Assembly: GCA_963823165.1 (NCBI GenBank)
Contig: CAWGKV010000006.1
Span: 15,718-79,717, forward strand
DNA from: Roseiarcus sp963823165
GTDB taxonomy: Bacteria; Pseudomonadota; Alphaproteobacteria; Rhizobiales; Beijerinckiaceae
Direction of reading: 5' to 3'
DNA length: 64,000 nucleotides
Below are positions 42,843 through 52,074 of the stretch, piece after piece. The position numbers and the translations under genes are program-made. Within the stretch, counting starts at the first letter, position 1. Each line of letters begins with the position of its first letter. The notes beneath the pieces were generated by a model. That model was not told the origin of the DNA, did not search any database, and saw nothing but the letters and a program-made list of their open reading frames with translations.

Positions 42843-43859
42843 ATGAAGCTCGCCACGCTGAGAAACGGCGCCCGCGACGGAGTGCTCGTGGTCGTCTCGC
42901 GCGACCTGACGCGCTATTGCCCTGCTCAGCCGATCGCCCCAACGCTGCAGGCGGCGCTCGACGAATGGCCCCGGCTCGCGCCGAAGCTGGGGGCGCTGGC
43001 GCGCGATCTCGAGATCGGCGCCGCGCCGTCGTTCCGGTTTCGCGAGCACGAGGCGCTTTCGCCGCTTCCCCGCGCCTATAAGTGGGCGGACGGCTCGGCC
43101 TTCGTGAACCACGTCGAGCTCCTCCGCCGCGCCCACGGCGACGCCCTTCCGGCCTCATTCCGGACCGATCCGCTCATCTACCAGGGCGGTTCGGACGCGT
43201 TCCTTGCGCCGCGCGAGTCGATCGTAATGGCGAGCGAGGACTTCGGCGTCGACTTCGAGGGGGAGGTCGCGGTCATCATCGGGGACGTGCCCGCCGGATG
43301 CGGGCGCGCGGAGGCGGCGGAGGCGATCCGGCTCGTCCTCTTGGTCAACGACGTCTCTCTGCGCAACCTTGCGCCCGGCGAAGCGGCGAAGGGATTCGGC
43401 TTCTTCCAGTCGAAACCGTCGCCCGCCTTCTCGCCGGTCGCGGCCACGCCCGACGAACTCGGCCCGGCGTGGGACGGCGGCAAGGCGAAGCTGCCGCTGC
43501 TCGTGACCCTGAACGGCAAGCCGTTCGGCCGGCCCGACGCTGGCGTCGACATGGCGTTCGACTTTCCGGCGCTGATCGCGCACGCGGCGAGGACGAGGCC
43601 CGTCGGCGCGGGCGCGATCGTCGGCTCGGGCACGGTGTCGAACAGGAGCGCGGACGGCGAGCCGGCCCGCCCGATCGACGAGGGCGGGGTGGGCTACGCC
43701 TGCATCGCCGAACGGCGCGCCGTCGAGACCATCCTCGAGGGCAAGCCGAAGACGCCTCATCTCAAATTCGGCGACGTCGTGCGGATCGAGATGAAGGACG
43801 CCGGAGGCCGCTCGATCTTCGGCGCCATCGAGCAGAGCCTCGAGCGCTACGCGCCGTGA
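42843..43859 (+). CDS. Fumarylacetoacetate hydrolase family protein (second)
   Basis: 338 residues of the FAH superfamily, the longer subtype with an N-terminal domain (1-110). The metal motif is in EDFGVDFEGEVAVI (Glu residues about 140-142) and LLVNDVSLRNL follows; GTVSNRSADGEP and GVGYACIAERRAVETI are subtype marks. It cleaves or hydrates a dicarbonyl, perhaps fumarylacetoacetate in tyrosine breakdown, but no homogentisate gene is near. ATG at 42843. Unrelated in length and layout to the FAH at 3337-4284. Confidence 0.85.
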   Translation: MKLATLRNGARDGVLVVVSRDLTRYCPAQPIAPTLQAALDEWPRLAPKLGALARDLEIGAAPSFRFREHEALSPLPRAYKWADGSAFVNHVELLRRAHGDALPASFRTDPLIYQGGSDAFLAPRESIVMASEDFGVDFEGEVAVIIGDVPAGCGRAEAAEAIRLVLLVNDVSLRNLAPGEAAKGFGFFQSKPSPAFSPVAATPDELGPAWDGGKAKLPLLVTLNGKPFGRPDAGVDMAFDFPALIAHAARTRPVGAGAIVGSGTVSNRSADGEPARPIDEGGVGYACIAERRAVETILEGKPKTPHLKFGDVVRIEMKDAGGRSIFGAIEQSLERYAP

Positions 43860-44131
43860 ACTCGTTTGCGCTGGCGCTTGCGCTTGGCCTTCAGGCGCCC
43901 TCCAACGTCGGGCCGACGAAGCAACCGGAAACTTCAGTCCATGACCTGCACGCGACCAAATTCCTGCGCCTGTCGCAGGACCTGCCGCTCATCATCGAGA
44001 TCGTCGACACCGAGGGCGCGAGCAAGGCGTCTTTTCCGATCCCCGATTCGATGACGGGTAGCGGGCTCGTGGCCTTGGAGAAGGCGCAGGCGCCGCAGCA
44101 CGGCGCCGACATGAAGCACCTGCCGGCGTGA
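43856..44131 (+). pseudogene. DUF190 C-terminal remnant
   Basis: A GTG overlapping the FAH stop opens 91 codons. Residues 25-80 match the C-terminal half of DUF190 proteins: ATKFLRLSQDLPLIIEIVDT, then FPIPDSMTGSGLVALEKAQA. The N-terminal half of the domain is missing and replaced by unrelated sequence. Its stop overlaps the next start (TGATG). Expression as a stub is possible but it lacks the full fold. Confidence 0.65.
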
Positions 44132-45330
44132 TGGGACTGAAACTTCGCGGGCTGGGCTTCACCCTCTTTCTCGGGGGATTGTCCGCCCTGCCGCCTCTCG
44201 CCATAGACATGGCGCTGCCGGGTCTGCCATCGGTCCAGGCCGAGTTCGGCGCCAGCCCCGCCGAGGCGGCGGCCGTCATCGCGATCTTCATCGCCGGGTT
44301 CTCGACCGCTCCGATCGCGGTCGGCCCGATCGCCGACCGCTACGGGCGCAAACCGGTGATGCTGGCAGGGATTTCTCTGTTCACGCTCTGCGCCTTGGGC
44401 TGCGCGCTCGCGCCCTCGATCGGCGTGCTGCTTGCTTTCCGGCTCGTGCAGGGCGTTGGGGCTGGCGCGGTCGGCATTCTGCCGCGCGCGATCATCCGCG
44501 ACTTGTTCGAGGGCCGGACGGCGCGGCTGCAACTCGCCGCCGTTTCGCTCGTATTCAGCGTGGCTCCGCTCATCGCTCCGACGCTCGGCGCGGGCATCCT
44601 GGCCTTTGGAAACTGGCGCGCCATCTTCTTCATTCTGGTCGCAGTGGGCGCCGCCGTCGCACTCCTCGCCTCGTTCGGCTTCCGCGAATCCCATCCGCAC
44701 GACAAGCGCCGCAGCCTCAGGCCCGCGGCCATCGTCGCCGGCTACCGACGGGCGCTGACGAACCCGATGTGCGCGGGCTTCTCCATGATCGGCGGGACGG
44801 CTTTCGCCGGCCTCTTCGCCTATGTGAACACGTCGCCGCTGCTGTTCATGCAGGGCTACGGCGTGTCGAAGGCCGGGTTCGCCGGCCTGTTCGCCATCAC
44901 CGCCTCCGGAGTGATCGTCGGTTCGACCATCAACACCTGGCTCCTCAACCGCCATGCCGAGCCGCGCACAGTGCTGGACGTCGCGCTCTCCCTGCTTCTC
45001 TGCGTCGCGATCGCCCTAGTCGCCGTGAGCATCGCCGGGATACGCTCGCCGTTCCCGGCAGCGGCGCTAGTCATGGTCTATATCTCGACCTTCGGCCTCG
45101 TCTTTCCGAACGTCGTGCACGAGGCGATTCACCCTCTGCCCGAGATCGCCGGGGTCGCGTCGGCGGTCGTGCAGTCGATCCAGATGCTGTTCGGCGCGGT
45201 GGGCGGGATGGTCGCCGCGGCGCTCTATCGCGACGGGTCGCCGCTTTCGATCGGCCTCGTGATGGGAGTGGGGGCGATCTGCGCCCTGGCGCTCTACTTC
45301 TTCTGGCTGCGGCGCAAAGTCGTGACGTGA
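44131..45330 (+). CDS. Bcr/CflA-family MFS drug exporter
   Basis: 399 residues with about twelve membrane helices. Expels drugs with proton exchange. MFS motif A-like loop DRYGRKPVMLAGISLF at about residues 70-85, motif C-like AVSLVFSVAPLIAPTLGA near 135, and the conserved SPLLFMQGYGVSKAGFAGLF near 240. NVVHEAIHPLPEIAGVASAV is typical for the Bcr group. ATG 44131 overlaps the preceding stop. A broken paralogue lies at 30459-31265. The MATE exporter is convergent 40 bases away. Confidence 0.9.
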   Translation: MGLKLRGLGFTLFLGGLSALPPLAIDMALPGLPSVQAEFGASPAEAAAVIAIFIAGFSTAPIAVGPIADRYGRKPVMLAGISLFTLCALGCALAPSIGVLLAFRLVQGVGAGAVGILPRAIIRDLFEGRTARLQLAAVSLVFSVAPLIAPTLGAGILAFGNWRAIFFILVAVGAAVALLASFGFRESHPHDKRRSLRPAAIVAGYRRALTNPMCAGFSMIGGTAFAGLFAYVNTSPLLFMQGYGVSKAGFAGLFAITASGVIVGSTINTWLLNRHAEPRTVLDVALSLLLCVAIALVAVSIAGIRSPFPAAALVMVYISTFGLVFPNVVHEAIHPLPEIAGVASAVVQSIQMLFGAVGGMVAAALYRDGSPLSIGLVMGVGAICALALYFFWLRRKVVT

Positions 45331-45372
45331 ACGACTTCCGGGATAAGGGCATGACCGGGTGAAGTTTAACAT

Positions 45373-46800
45373 TCACGGCCGCGCCTTTCTCGCCTTTCTC
45401 GCCGCGGGCGGCGGAAAGCCTCGCCGCTCCTTGGCGAGCCAGCGGAACAACAGCAGGACGGCGACGGCCGCGAGGCCGGAGGCGAGCCCGATCCACACGC
45501 CGACCGGGCCGAGCGACGCGCCGAAGCCGAGCGCGACCCCGATCGGCGCGCCCACCAGCCAGTAGCCGACGAGCGCGATGAGGAGCGGCAAGCGCGAATC
45601 GTGCAGGCCGCGCAGCATGTTGGCGAGGGTCGCCTGGCTCGCGTCGAAAATCTGGAAGATCGCCGCGATCCTGAGCAGCGCGACGGCGGTCTCGACCGTC
45701 GGCGCGTTCTCGGGGGCGGCGACGTCGATGAACGGCGCAATCAGGAGACGCGGCGCGGCGATCATCGTCGCAGCGGAGATAGACGCGAAGGCGGCGGTGA
45801 AGCCGAAGGCCGACCACCCGGCGCGGCTGATGCGCATCGGGTCGCGGGCGCCGAAGGCGAGGCCGACCCGAACCGTCGCCGCCTGTCCAAGGCCGAGCGG
45901 GACCATGAAGGCGAGGGAGGCGATCTGCAGCGCGATTGCGTGACCTGCGAGGGCGACAGGGCCGATAAGCCCCATGACGAGCGTCGCCGCGTTGAAGACT
46001 CCGACCTCGGCGACGATGGTCGCGCCTATGGGCAGGCCGAGCCGCCACAAAGCCGCGAGCTCGCGCCGCGCCGGCGACCAGGGCAGGACGAAGAGTTTTA
46101 GCGCGCGCATGCGCGGGTCGATCAGCGAAGCCACGACGAGGATCGCGAACATCAGCGTCTCCGACAGAGCCGTCGCGAGACCGGAGCCAAACACGCCGAG
46201 CGCAGGCATGCCGAACCTGCCGAAGATGAGCGCGGCATTGGCGAGGACGTTGAACCCGGCCGCGGCGAGCCCGGCGACGAGCGTCGGCCGCGGACGCTCG
46301 AGCGCGACGAACACCGAGCGCCCGGCGAAAAACATCAAAGTCGGCATCAGCCCCCACTGGAACCCGCGCATGAAGGCGGCCGCCTCCTCGGCGAGCTCCG
46401 GCGGCTCGCCGAGCGCGAGGAGAATGGACCGGGTCCGCCACAACGCGAGCCATGCGACGGCTGAGATCAGGACGGCGGAAAGAAGCGCCTGATGCGTCGC
46501 CCTCCTGAGGCCGTCCCGGTCGGCGCCGGCGCCGATTTTCGCCGCCGCGATCGGCGAGAGCGCCGCGACGACGCCGAGGCCGAGGACGAGAAGCGGCTGC
46601 ATGAGGTTGAAGGCGAGCGCTCCGGCCGCCAGCGCGTGCGGCGACAGCCGGCCGAGCATGGCGGCGTTGATCGCCGGCATGACGTTGATCGCCAGATTGG
46701 CAAGAACGAGCGGCCAGCTCAGCGCGAAGGTCGCGCCAAGCTCGCGCCGCATCGCGCTGGCGCCGCTAGAGGCTCTGACCGTTGGCGGCGCGGAGGACAT
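45373..46800 (-). CDS. MATE-family efflux transporter (NorM-like)
   Basis: 475 residues, twelve predicted membrane helices in two halves. Sodium- or proton-driven multidrug exporter. The first half starts FALSWPLVLANLAINVMPAI; between halves WRLGLPIGATIVAEVGVFNA is the usual repeat start, and SLAFMVPLGLGQAATVRVGL is the family signature for helix 8. The tail is Arg/Lys-rich. ATG at 46800; another ATG at 46752 (MRRELG) would also give a full transporter. Confidence 0.9.
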   Translation of the reverse strand: MSSAPPTVRASSGASAMRRELGATFALSWPLVLANLAINVMPAINAAMLGRLSPHALAAGALAFNLMQPLLVLGLGVVAALSPIAAAKIGAGADRDGLRRATHQALLSAVLISAVAWLALWRTRSILLALGEPPELAEEAAAFMRGFQWGLMPTLMFFAGRSVFVALERPRPTLVAGLAAAGFNVLANAALIFGRFGMPALGVFGSGLATALSETLMFAILVVASLIDPRMRALKLFVLPWSPARRELAALWRLGLPIGATIVAEVGVFNAATLVMGLIGPVALAGHAIALQIASLAFMVPLGLGQAATVRVGLAFGARDPMRISRAGWSAFGFTAAFASISAATMIAAPRLLIAPFIDVAAPENAPTVETAVALLRIAAIFQIFDASQATLANMLRGLHDSRLPLLIALVGYWLVGAPIGVALGFGASLGPVGVWIGLASGLAAVAVLLLFRWLAKERRGFPPPAARKARKARP

Positions 46801-46906
46801 CGGGCGGAACCTGATACGGGGCAGGGCGTCCTAAAGGATGGGCGGGCCGGCGGCAATCGGGATCGGCCCATGCAATTTCGCTGGCGGCGGCCTAAATGAG
46901 CATGGC

Positions 46907-47010
46907 TGTAGTCGCGCTCCATAGCGCGGCGGGTGCGGTCAGCGCCCCCGCCTACAAGAACGGAAGCCGCGCGGTGAGCGCCGCGAGGCGCGCGATCGGC
47001 CGCGGCTACA
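46907..47010. repeat. TGTAG-bounded inverted-repeat element
   Basis: 104 bp starting TGTAGTCGCG and ending CGCGGCTACA, the same ends as each unit of the 8351-8618 array, with GC-rich palindromic interior. It lies upstream of the GST gene and makes the frame there look falsely open. Confidence 0.6.
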
Positions 47011-47045
47011 AAATGTGCTTGTCCATCACAAGGGAGCGCTTTCGA

Positions 47046-47681
47046 ATGATCGATCTCTACACCTGGACGACGCCGAATGGCCGCAAGGCCTCGATCATGC
47101 TCGAGGAAGTGGGGCTGCCCTACCGGGTCCACCCGATCGACATCGGGAGGCAGGAGCAGTTCGACCCGGAGTTCCTGAAAATCTCTCCCAACAACAAGAT
47201 CCCGGCGATCGTCGACGACGACGAGCCGTTCGGCCCGCTCGCGGTGTTCGAGAGCGGCGCGATCCTCACCTATCTCGCGGAAAGGACAGACAAGCTCCTC
47301 GCTAAGCGGGGGCCGGAGCGCTACAGGGCGCTCGCGTGGCTCAACTGGCAGATGGGCGGCATGGGGCCCATGTTCGGCCAGCTCGGCTTCTTCGCCATCC
47401 GCTCGACGGAGAAATCGGCGCTGGCGATCGAACGCTTCACCGAGGAGTGCGGCCGGCTTCTAAACGTGATGGACCGCCGGCTACAGGAGAGCCCCTATCT
47501 GGCGGGCGCCAATTATTCGATTGCGGACGTTATCTGCTATCCCTGGACGCACGCCGGCACGACCTATCTCAAGCCCGTGCTCGGGCCGCTTATCGAAACG
47601 ATGCCCTCGGTCAACCGCTGGTTAACAGCCGTCGGCGAGCGCGACGCGGTCAAGCGCGGCATGGCCGTGCCGAAGGTGTGA
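47046..47681 (+). CDS. Glutathione S-transferase family protein (YfcG/Ure2-like)
   Basis: 211 residues. N-terminal thioredoxin fold: MIDLYTWTTPNGRKASIMLE (active residue region Thr/Asn as in YfcG), EFLKISPNNKIPAIVDDD with the cis-Pro, and LAVFESGAILTYLAERTDKL for glutathione gamma-Glu binding. C-terminal helices include RFTEECGRLLNVMDRRLQES and YSIADVICYPW. Probably a disulfide-bond reductase of the YfcG type. ATG 47046 with AAGGGAG nine bases upstream; the longer frame upstream crosses a palindromic repeat and is not coding. Confidence 0.92.
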   Translation: MIDLYTWTTPNGRKASIMLEEVGLPYRVHPIDIGRQEQFDPEFLKISPNNKIPAIVDDDEPFGPLAVFESGAILTYLAERTDKLLAKRGPERYRALAWLNWQMGGMGPMFGQLGFFAIRSTEKSALAIERFTEECGRLLNVMDRRLQESPYLAGANYSIADVICYPWTHAGTTYLKPVLGPLIETMPSVNRWLTAVGERDAVKRGMAVPKV

Positions 47682-47696
47682 GGCGAGGCGATCGGC

Positions 47697-48998
47697 TCAT
47701 AAACTCAAGCCGATCATTCCGGCGGCGGCGAGCGCCATCACCACCGTCGACAGCCAGCCGAACGCCTTGAGCGGCTGCTCGATCGTGAACTGGCCCATGA
47801 CACTCGGATTCGACGCCATCAGCATCATGACCGCCATGATGGGGACCGCGACGACGCCGTTCAGGACCGCGCTCCAGTAAAGCGCCCGGATGGGATCGAT
47901 CGGGCTGAAGTTGAGAACCACGCCGGCCAGCGTGGCCGCGGCGATCGTGCCGTAGAAGGCCTTGGCTTTCTTCGGCGCTCGCGCGAGACCGGTCGGCCAG
48001 CGGAAGGCTTCGCCGACAGCGTAAGCGGCCGATCCCGCCAGGACGGGAACCGCCAAGAGGCCCGTCCCGACGATGCCCAGGGCGAACAGCGCTTCGGCGA
48101 ACGGGCCGGCCAAGGGTTTCAGCGCGCGCGCGGCGTCAGCCGCAGTCTGAACATCTGTCACGCCGGAGACGGCGAGCGTCGCCGCCGCCGTCACCATGAT
48201 CGCGAGCGCGATCAAGTTGGAAAATCCCATGCCGACGACGGTGTCGAGTTCGATGCGGCTGTGCGCGTCGGGCGCCTGACGCGGGGCGCGCTTCAACGGC
48301 TTGCGCTTCGGCTCAGCCTTCGTGTCTTCGACTTCCTGCGAGGACTGCCAAAAGAAGAGGTATGGGCTGATGGTCGTGCCGAGAATCGCGACCACGGCGG
48401 TCAGGTAGCTGCTCTTGAACGAGATCTTGGGCGCGATCAATCCGACAGCGAGCGCGCTCCAATCGATTTTGACGAAGAAAAGGGTCGCCACATAGGCAAA
48501 CAGCGCCAGCGTCAGCCACTTCAGGACAGCGACATAACGGTCGTAAGGCAGGAAAATCTGCGCGACGGCGCAGACGACGCCGATCACGAGCACATAAGCA
48601 ATCTGCGGGCCGCCGAACATCACCTGGATGGAGGCCGCCATCGCACCGATGTCCGCCCCCAGATTGATCGTGTTGGCGATCAGCAGCAGCGCCACGCCCG
48701 AGTAGACGATCCAGTTCGGATAGAATTTTCGCAGATTGCCAGCGATGCCCGCGCCCGTCGTTCGTCCGATTCTGGCGCTGATGATCTGGATTGCGACCAT
48801 CAGCGGATAGGAAAACAGCAACGTCCACCCGATCCCGTAGCCGAACTGGGCGCCCGTCTGCGTGTAGGTCGCGATGCCGCTCGGATCGTCGTCCGACGCG
48901 CCGGTGATCAGCCCCGGCCCCAGGATTCGCAAAAATCTGGGCTTCGACGGTTCGGCGGCGGAGCGTTCAGCGTTGTTGAACCGAGCTATGTCCATCAT
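47697..48998 (-). CDS. NRAMP-superfamily metal transporter with non-canonical motifs
   Basis: 433 residues, eleven or so membrane helices. The first helix has GPGLITGASDDDPSGIATYT, so DPSG (38-41) stands where classic Mn/Fe NRAMP proteins have DPGN; helix 6 reads TTISPYLFFWQSSQE instead of the usual A/MPH. The metal-site methionine is therefore missing, pointing to a different ion such as Mg2+ or to an uncharacterised subgroup. A charged loop with EPKRKPLKRAPRQAPD lies between helices 6 and 7. ATG 48998 follows GGGGGACGGG. Convergent with the GST gene. Confidence 0.85.
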   Translation of the reverse strand: MMDIARFNNAERSAAEPSKPRFLRILGPGLITGASDDDPSGIATYTQTGAQFGYGIGWTLLFSYPLMVAIQIISARIGRTTGAGIAGNLRKFYPNWIVYSGVALLLIANTINLGADIGAMAASIQVMFGGPQIAYVLVIGVVCAVAQIFLPYDRYVAVLKWLTLALFAYVATLFFVKIDWSALAVGLIAPKISFKSSYLTAVVAILGTTISPYLFFWQSSQEVEDTKAEPKRKPLKRAPRQAPDAHSRIELDTVVGMGFSNLIALAIMVTAAATLAVSGVTDVQTAADAARALKPLAGPFAEALFALGIVGTGLLAVPVLAGSAAYAVGEAFRWPTGLARAPKKAKAFYGTIAAATLAGVVLNFSPIDPIRALYWSAVLNGVVAVPIMAVMMLMASNPSVMGQFTIEQPLKAFGWLSTVVMALAAAGMIGLSL

Positions 48999-49420
48999 CC
49001 CGTCCCCCCACCCGCTCGCCCATCCCGGTCCCTTTGGGGCGCTGTTTAAGCCACTCCAACTTCTCGCCGGCGCCATTGTTCCGCCGCGAATTCGAGGCGG
49101 GGGCATCGCCAACGGCGGGAGGCGCGTGAGCGGCGTACGGCGGTCGTGATTCTGACAATCGCCAGCCAGCCGGGTCTTCGGATTGGTTGACGGATCTCCA
49201 GCTGCCGCGAGGCTGCGCGGAGCGGAGCTGGCCCGCCGGGTCCCTGATCAACGGCCGCACGTTCTTTTGCTCGTCATTTCCGGCGCACAGCGGGCAAGAC
49301 CGAGATCGCCGACGGCGACCGCTTCCTCGCGGATCAGGCGGCTCGGGAGATTAGACGCATTTGGCCGTGAGGCGCCTCGTGAAGGCTCATAGAAACGCTT
49401 AAGAGCGGCCGTGGCTTGCG
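48999..49420. other. Gene-free stretch
   Basis: 420 bases between the divergently placed NRAMP-like start and the end of the small secreted protein gene. No gene, repeat or terminator was recognised; it presumably carries the transporter promoter. Confidence 0.35.
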
Positions 49421-49777
49421 TCAGCGCGAGCTGTCGTCATGGCTCACCTGCAGTAAGAAGAGGCGGTTGACCACATCGGCGGCGGCCTGGCCCGCGGCGT
49501 CGACGCCGGACACGAACGGGGCACGCGCCGATCCGAAACTCGCGGAGCGGTCGCCCATCGTCTCGACGCCGGCCCTTTCCGACGCGGCCGGGATGTGGCC
49601 GCGGATCCGCGTGCAACCTTCCGCCGTTTGGCTGCATTGCGTGTTGGAAGAACGCGCACCGCCTTCGGCCGAAGGCGCGAGCCCACCGGCTTCCGCCGGC
49701 GCGATCAGACAAACAGTCAGAAGAGCCGCCAGCAGCGCAGCCGCGCCCCCCGCCGACCATTCGAACTTTCCCCGCAT
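49421..49777 (-). CDS. Small secreted hypothetical protein
   Basis: 118 residues. Signal peptide MRGKFEWSAGGAAALLAALL with cleavage after APAEA. The mature part contains two cysteines (TQCSQTAEGCTR) that may pair, GHIPAASERAGVETMGDR, and a helical end QAAADVVNRLFLLQVS. No known domain. ATG at 49777 preferred because the signal peptide starts there; an ATG at 49822 is upstream. Confidence 0.6.
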   Translation of the reverse strand: MRGKFEWSAGGAAALLAALLTVCLIAPAEAGGLAPSAEGGARSSNTQCSQTAEGCTRIRGHIPAASERAGVETMGDRSASFGSARAPFVSGVDAAGQAAADVVNRLFLLQVSHDDSSR

Positions 49778-49860
49778 TGCGAGTCGTCCCGTCTCTGTCC
49801 CCCATCCCGGATGGAACCACATCGTGGCGGCAACATGGCCGCGTCATGCGGCGAAATAGT

Positions 49861-50625
49861 CTATCCACCCTCCGGCGCCTGCGCCCTCCAGTCTCCCAGC
49901 GTCGCCTGGACGAGCGCGAGCGCGGCGACCGCCGCCGTGTCGGCGCGCAGGATGCGTGGACCGAGGCTCAGGCGCAGGACCCGCGGCATGGCCAGGATGG
50001 CGGCCCGCTCGCCTTCGTCGAAGCCGCCCTCGGGCCCGATGACGAGGCCGACGCCGGCATCGGCTTTGGCCTCGCCGAGCGCAGCCAGCGGGTCCTCATG
50101 CGGCGCGTCCTCGTCGCAGAAGACGAGCAGGCGCCGCGGCGGCCATTGCGCCAGGGCCCTCTCGAGCGGCTCGAGCGGCCGAACCTCCGGCGTCCAGACC
50201 GCGCCGCACTGCTCGCACGCCTCGATCGCATTGGCCTCGAGCCGCTCCAGATTGAGCCGCGCCACCTGGGTGCGGCGGGTGACGATCGGTCTCAGGCGCG
50301 CGGCGCCCATCTCGATAGCCTTCTGCGCCATGTAGTCGAGCCTGGCGTGCTTCAGCGGCGCGAACAGGAAATCGAGGTCCGGCGGAGCCTCCGGCCGCCG
50401 CGTTTGCGCTGCGACGGCGAGAGAGACGTTTCTGCGCCCGACGGCTGCGAGCAGAGCGGCGAATTCGCCGTCTCGCCCGTTGAAGACGAGCAGCCGCGCG
50501 CCTTCGGTCAGCCTGAGAACGTTGACGAGATAGTTGGCCTGCTCTGACGACAGCGGGAGCGCAGCGCCCTCGGAAAGCGCTGCGGAAATGTGTAGCCGGG
50601 GAGCGGTGAACGCGGTGCGGGCCAT
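49861..50625 (-). CDS. rsmE: 16S rRNA m3U1498 methyltransferase RsmE
   Basis: 254 residues: PUA-like N-terminal domain (1-75) and SPOUT methyltransferase. It methylates U1498 of 16S rRNA using SAM. The knotted SAM site is seen as VGLVIGPEGGFDEGERAAI near 200-218 and LRLSLGPRILRADTAAVAAL near 223-242, the family hallmark. ATG 50625 begins MARTAFTAPRLHIS as in relatives; an ATG at 50655 and a long open frame upstream are not supported. In many Hyphomicrobiales rsmE sits beside ubiA; here they are about 49 kb apart in the window. Confidence 0.93.
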   Translation of the reverse strand: MARTAFTAPRLHISAALSEGAALPLSSEQANYLVNVLRLTEGARLLVFNGRDGEFAALLAAVGRRNVSLAVAAQTRRPEAPPDLDFLFAPLKHARLDYMAQKAIEMGAARLRPIVTRRTQVARLNLERLEANAIEACEQCGAVWTPEVRPLEPLERALAQWPPRRLLVFCDEDAPHEDPLAALGEAKADAGVGLVIGPEGGFDEGERAAILAMPRVLRLSLGPRILRADTAAVAALALVQATLGDWRAQAPEGG

Positions 50626-50820
50626 GCGCTTTTCGAAGAGATACGAGGTCTCCATGGTTCGGCCGACGCCCATGAGGGGAGGAAACGGGCTTGTAAGCCG
50701 CCGGTGGAGACGGCACCGCATATAGCATCGCGGACAACCGTGCGACCGGTAACAAAGGCGCGCCGGGAGCGAACATCCGCTGGAAGGCGCGGCAAGCGCT
50801 GCTTTTCGGAGAGCGAGTCC

Positions 50821-51534
50821 ATGACCATCCGGCTGAAGCTTCGCGCGAGTCTCCCGGCTTTGATGACCCTCGTGGCCCTGCCGGCGACCGCATTTGCAGC
50901 CGACGCGGCGCATCCGACCGTAGTCGAGCTGTTCCAGAGCCAGGGCTGCTCCTCCTGTCCGCCGGCCGCGGCCAATGTGATGGCGATCAGCGGCCGGCCC
51001 GACGTGCTCGCGCTCTCCTTCGCCGTCGACTACTGGGACCGGCTCGGCTGGAAGGACACGTTCTCCAAACCCGCCTGGACGGCGCGCCAATACGCCTACG
51101 CCCACGCGATGGGCCGCGACGGCGTCTATACGCCCGAGGTCGTCGTCAACGGCCGGGTCGAGGGCGACGGGCTCGAACCGGCCGAACTCGCCGGGCTGGT
51201 CAGCCGGGGGGAACGCGGCGCGGGTGGCCCGGACGTTCATTTCGCCGGCGGCGCGGTCGCGGTTGGGGCGGGCGCCGCGCCGGCCGGAGGCGCCGACGTT
51301 TGGCTCGCCCGCTACGATCCGCGCACGATCGAGGTCGCGGTCAGGCGCGGCGAGAACGCCGGCCGCACTCTGCCCCACAAGGACGTCGTCCGCGAGATGA
51401 TCCTTCTCGGCCACTGGCGCGGGGCGGCGGAGAGCCTTCCCCTGCCGAGCGGCGGCGGGCAAAACCTCGCGGAAGCGGTCATCGTCCAGGCCGCCGGCGC
51501 CGGTCCGATCCTGGCGGCGGCGAAGGCGAACTGA
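50821..51534 (+). CDS. DUF1223 secreted thioredoxin-fold protein
   Basis: 237 residues. Signal peptide LRASLPALMTLVALPATAFA, then the DUF1223 domain: TVVELFQSQGCSSCPPAAAN with a CSSC redox-like motif, LSFAVDYWDRLGWKDTFS, and RDGVYTPEVVVNG. Likely periplasmic with a thioredoxin fold; role unknown. A Gly/Ala-rich insert (residues 155-175) is unlike the core. The ATG 50821 starts the signal peptide; GGAGAG is eight bases upstream. Confidence 0.88.
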   Translation: MTIRLKLRASLPALMTLVALPATAFAADAAHPTVVELFQSQGCSSCPPAAANVMAISGRPDVLALSFAVDYWDRLGWKDTFSKPAWTARQYAYAHAMGRDGVYTPEVVVNGRVEGDGLEPAELAGLVSRGERGAGGPDVHFAGGAVAVGAGAAPAGGADVWLARYDPRTIEVAVRRGENAGRTLPHKDVVREMILLGHWRGAAESLPLPSGGGQNLAEAVIVQAAGAGPILAAAKAN

Positions 51535-51673
51535 CGGCTGGCGCTTCACGCGCAACTGCCGGGCGCATGACGGATCGGCCGCGCCCTTTACCAGCTGTTG
51601 CGGGTCCGTCTTTGCAATGGCGCAATCCGGCCAAGCCAAACCAAAAATAACCAAGCAACACCAAGAGAACAGG

Positions 51674-51723
51674 CTTGGATTTCCTTGGATTTCCTTGGGT
51701 TCTCTTGGTTTTTCTTGGATTCC
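51674..51723. repeat. Five-copy 10-bp tandem repeat (CTTGGATTTC-like)
   Basis: Units at 51674, 51684, 51694, 51704 and 51714 of CTTGG(A/G)TTYC. An upstream CCAAGAGAAC (51661-51670) pairs with GTTCTCTTGG (51699-51708), so the tract can fold. The rest of the 540-base gap 51535-52074 holds no gene; a GGTTTGGC/GCCAAACC hairpin lies at 51978-52000. Confidence 0.75.
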
Positions 51724-52074
51724 CTCGTCCGATTCGGGCCTTTTCAATGGGTTACGTGCGACCATCCCCAGAAAACTTTTCTCGCCGCCTGCTCCCGGCA
51801 AGCCCCTTCGCAACGCACGCCGGCCTTAAGCGCCTGCAATACCGACACTCGCCCCCTCTCCGGGCTGCGTCATAGCGAACACTTAGTGAACATTCGCCGC
51901 TGTGTCAAGAAAATTCGGCGTCTTTTTTTGGAGGCGAAGGGATCGCACTGCCCTTGACTGCAATCTCATCCGCGAAGGGTTTGGCTACCCCCGCCAAACC
52001 GCGAAGGAGGCGCCCTGCATGACCCGGCGAGACGCTGACGAGGGCGCCCAGCGTCGAGGAGACAGGCGGCCCGC

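Noticed and set aside
46896..47045. 50-codon extension of the GST
   Set aside because: Translated from an inverted-repeat element; the GST fold and a ribosome site place the start at 47046.
50656..51813. Upstream extension of rsmE
   Set aside because: It is the opposite-strand shadow of the DUF1223 gene.
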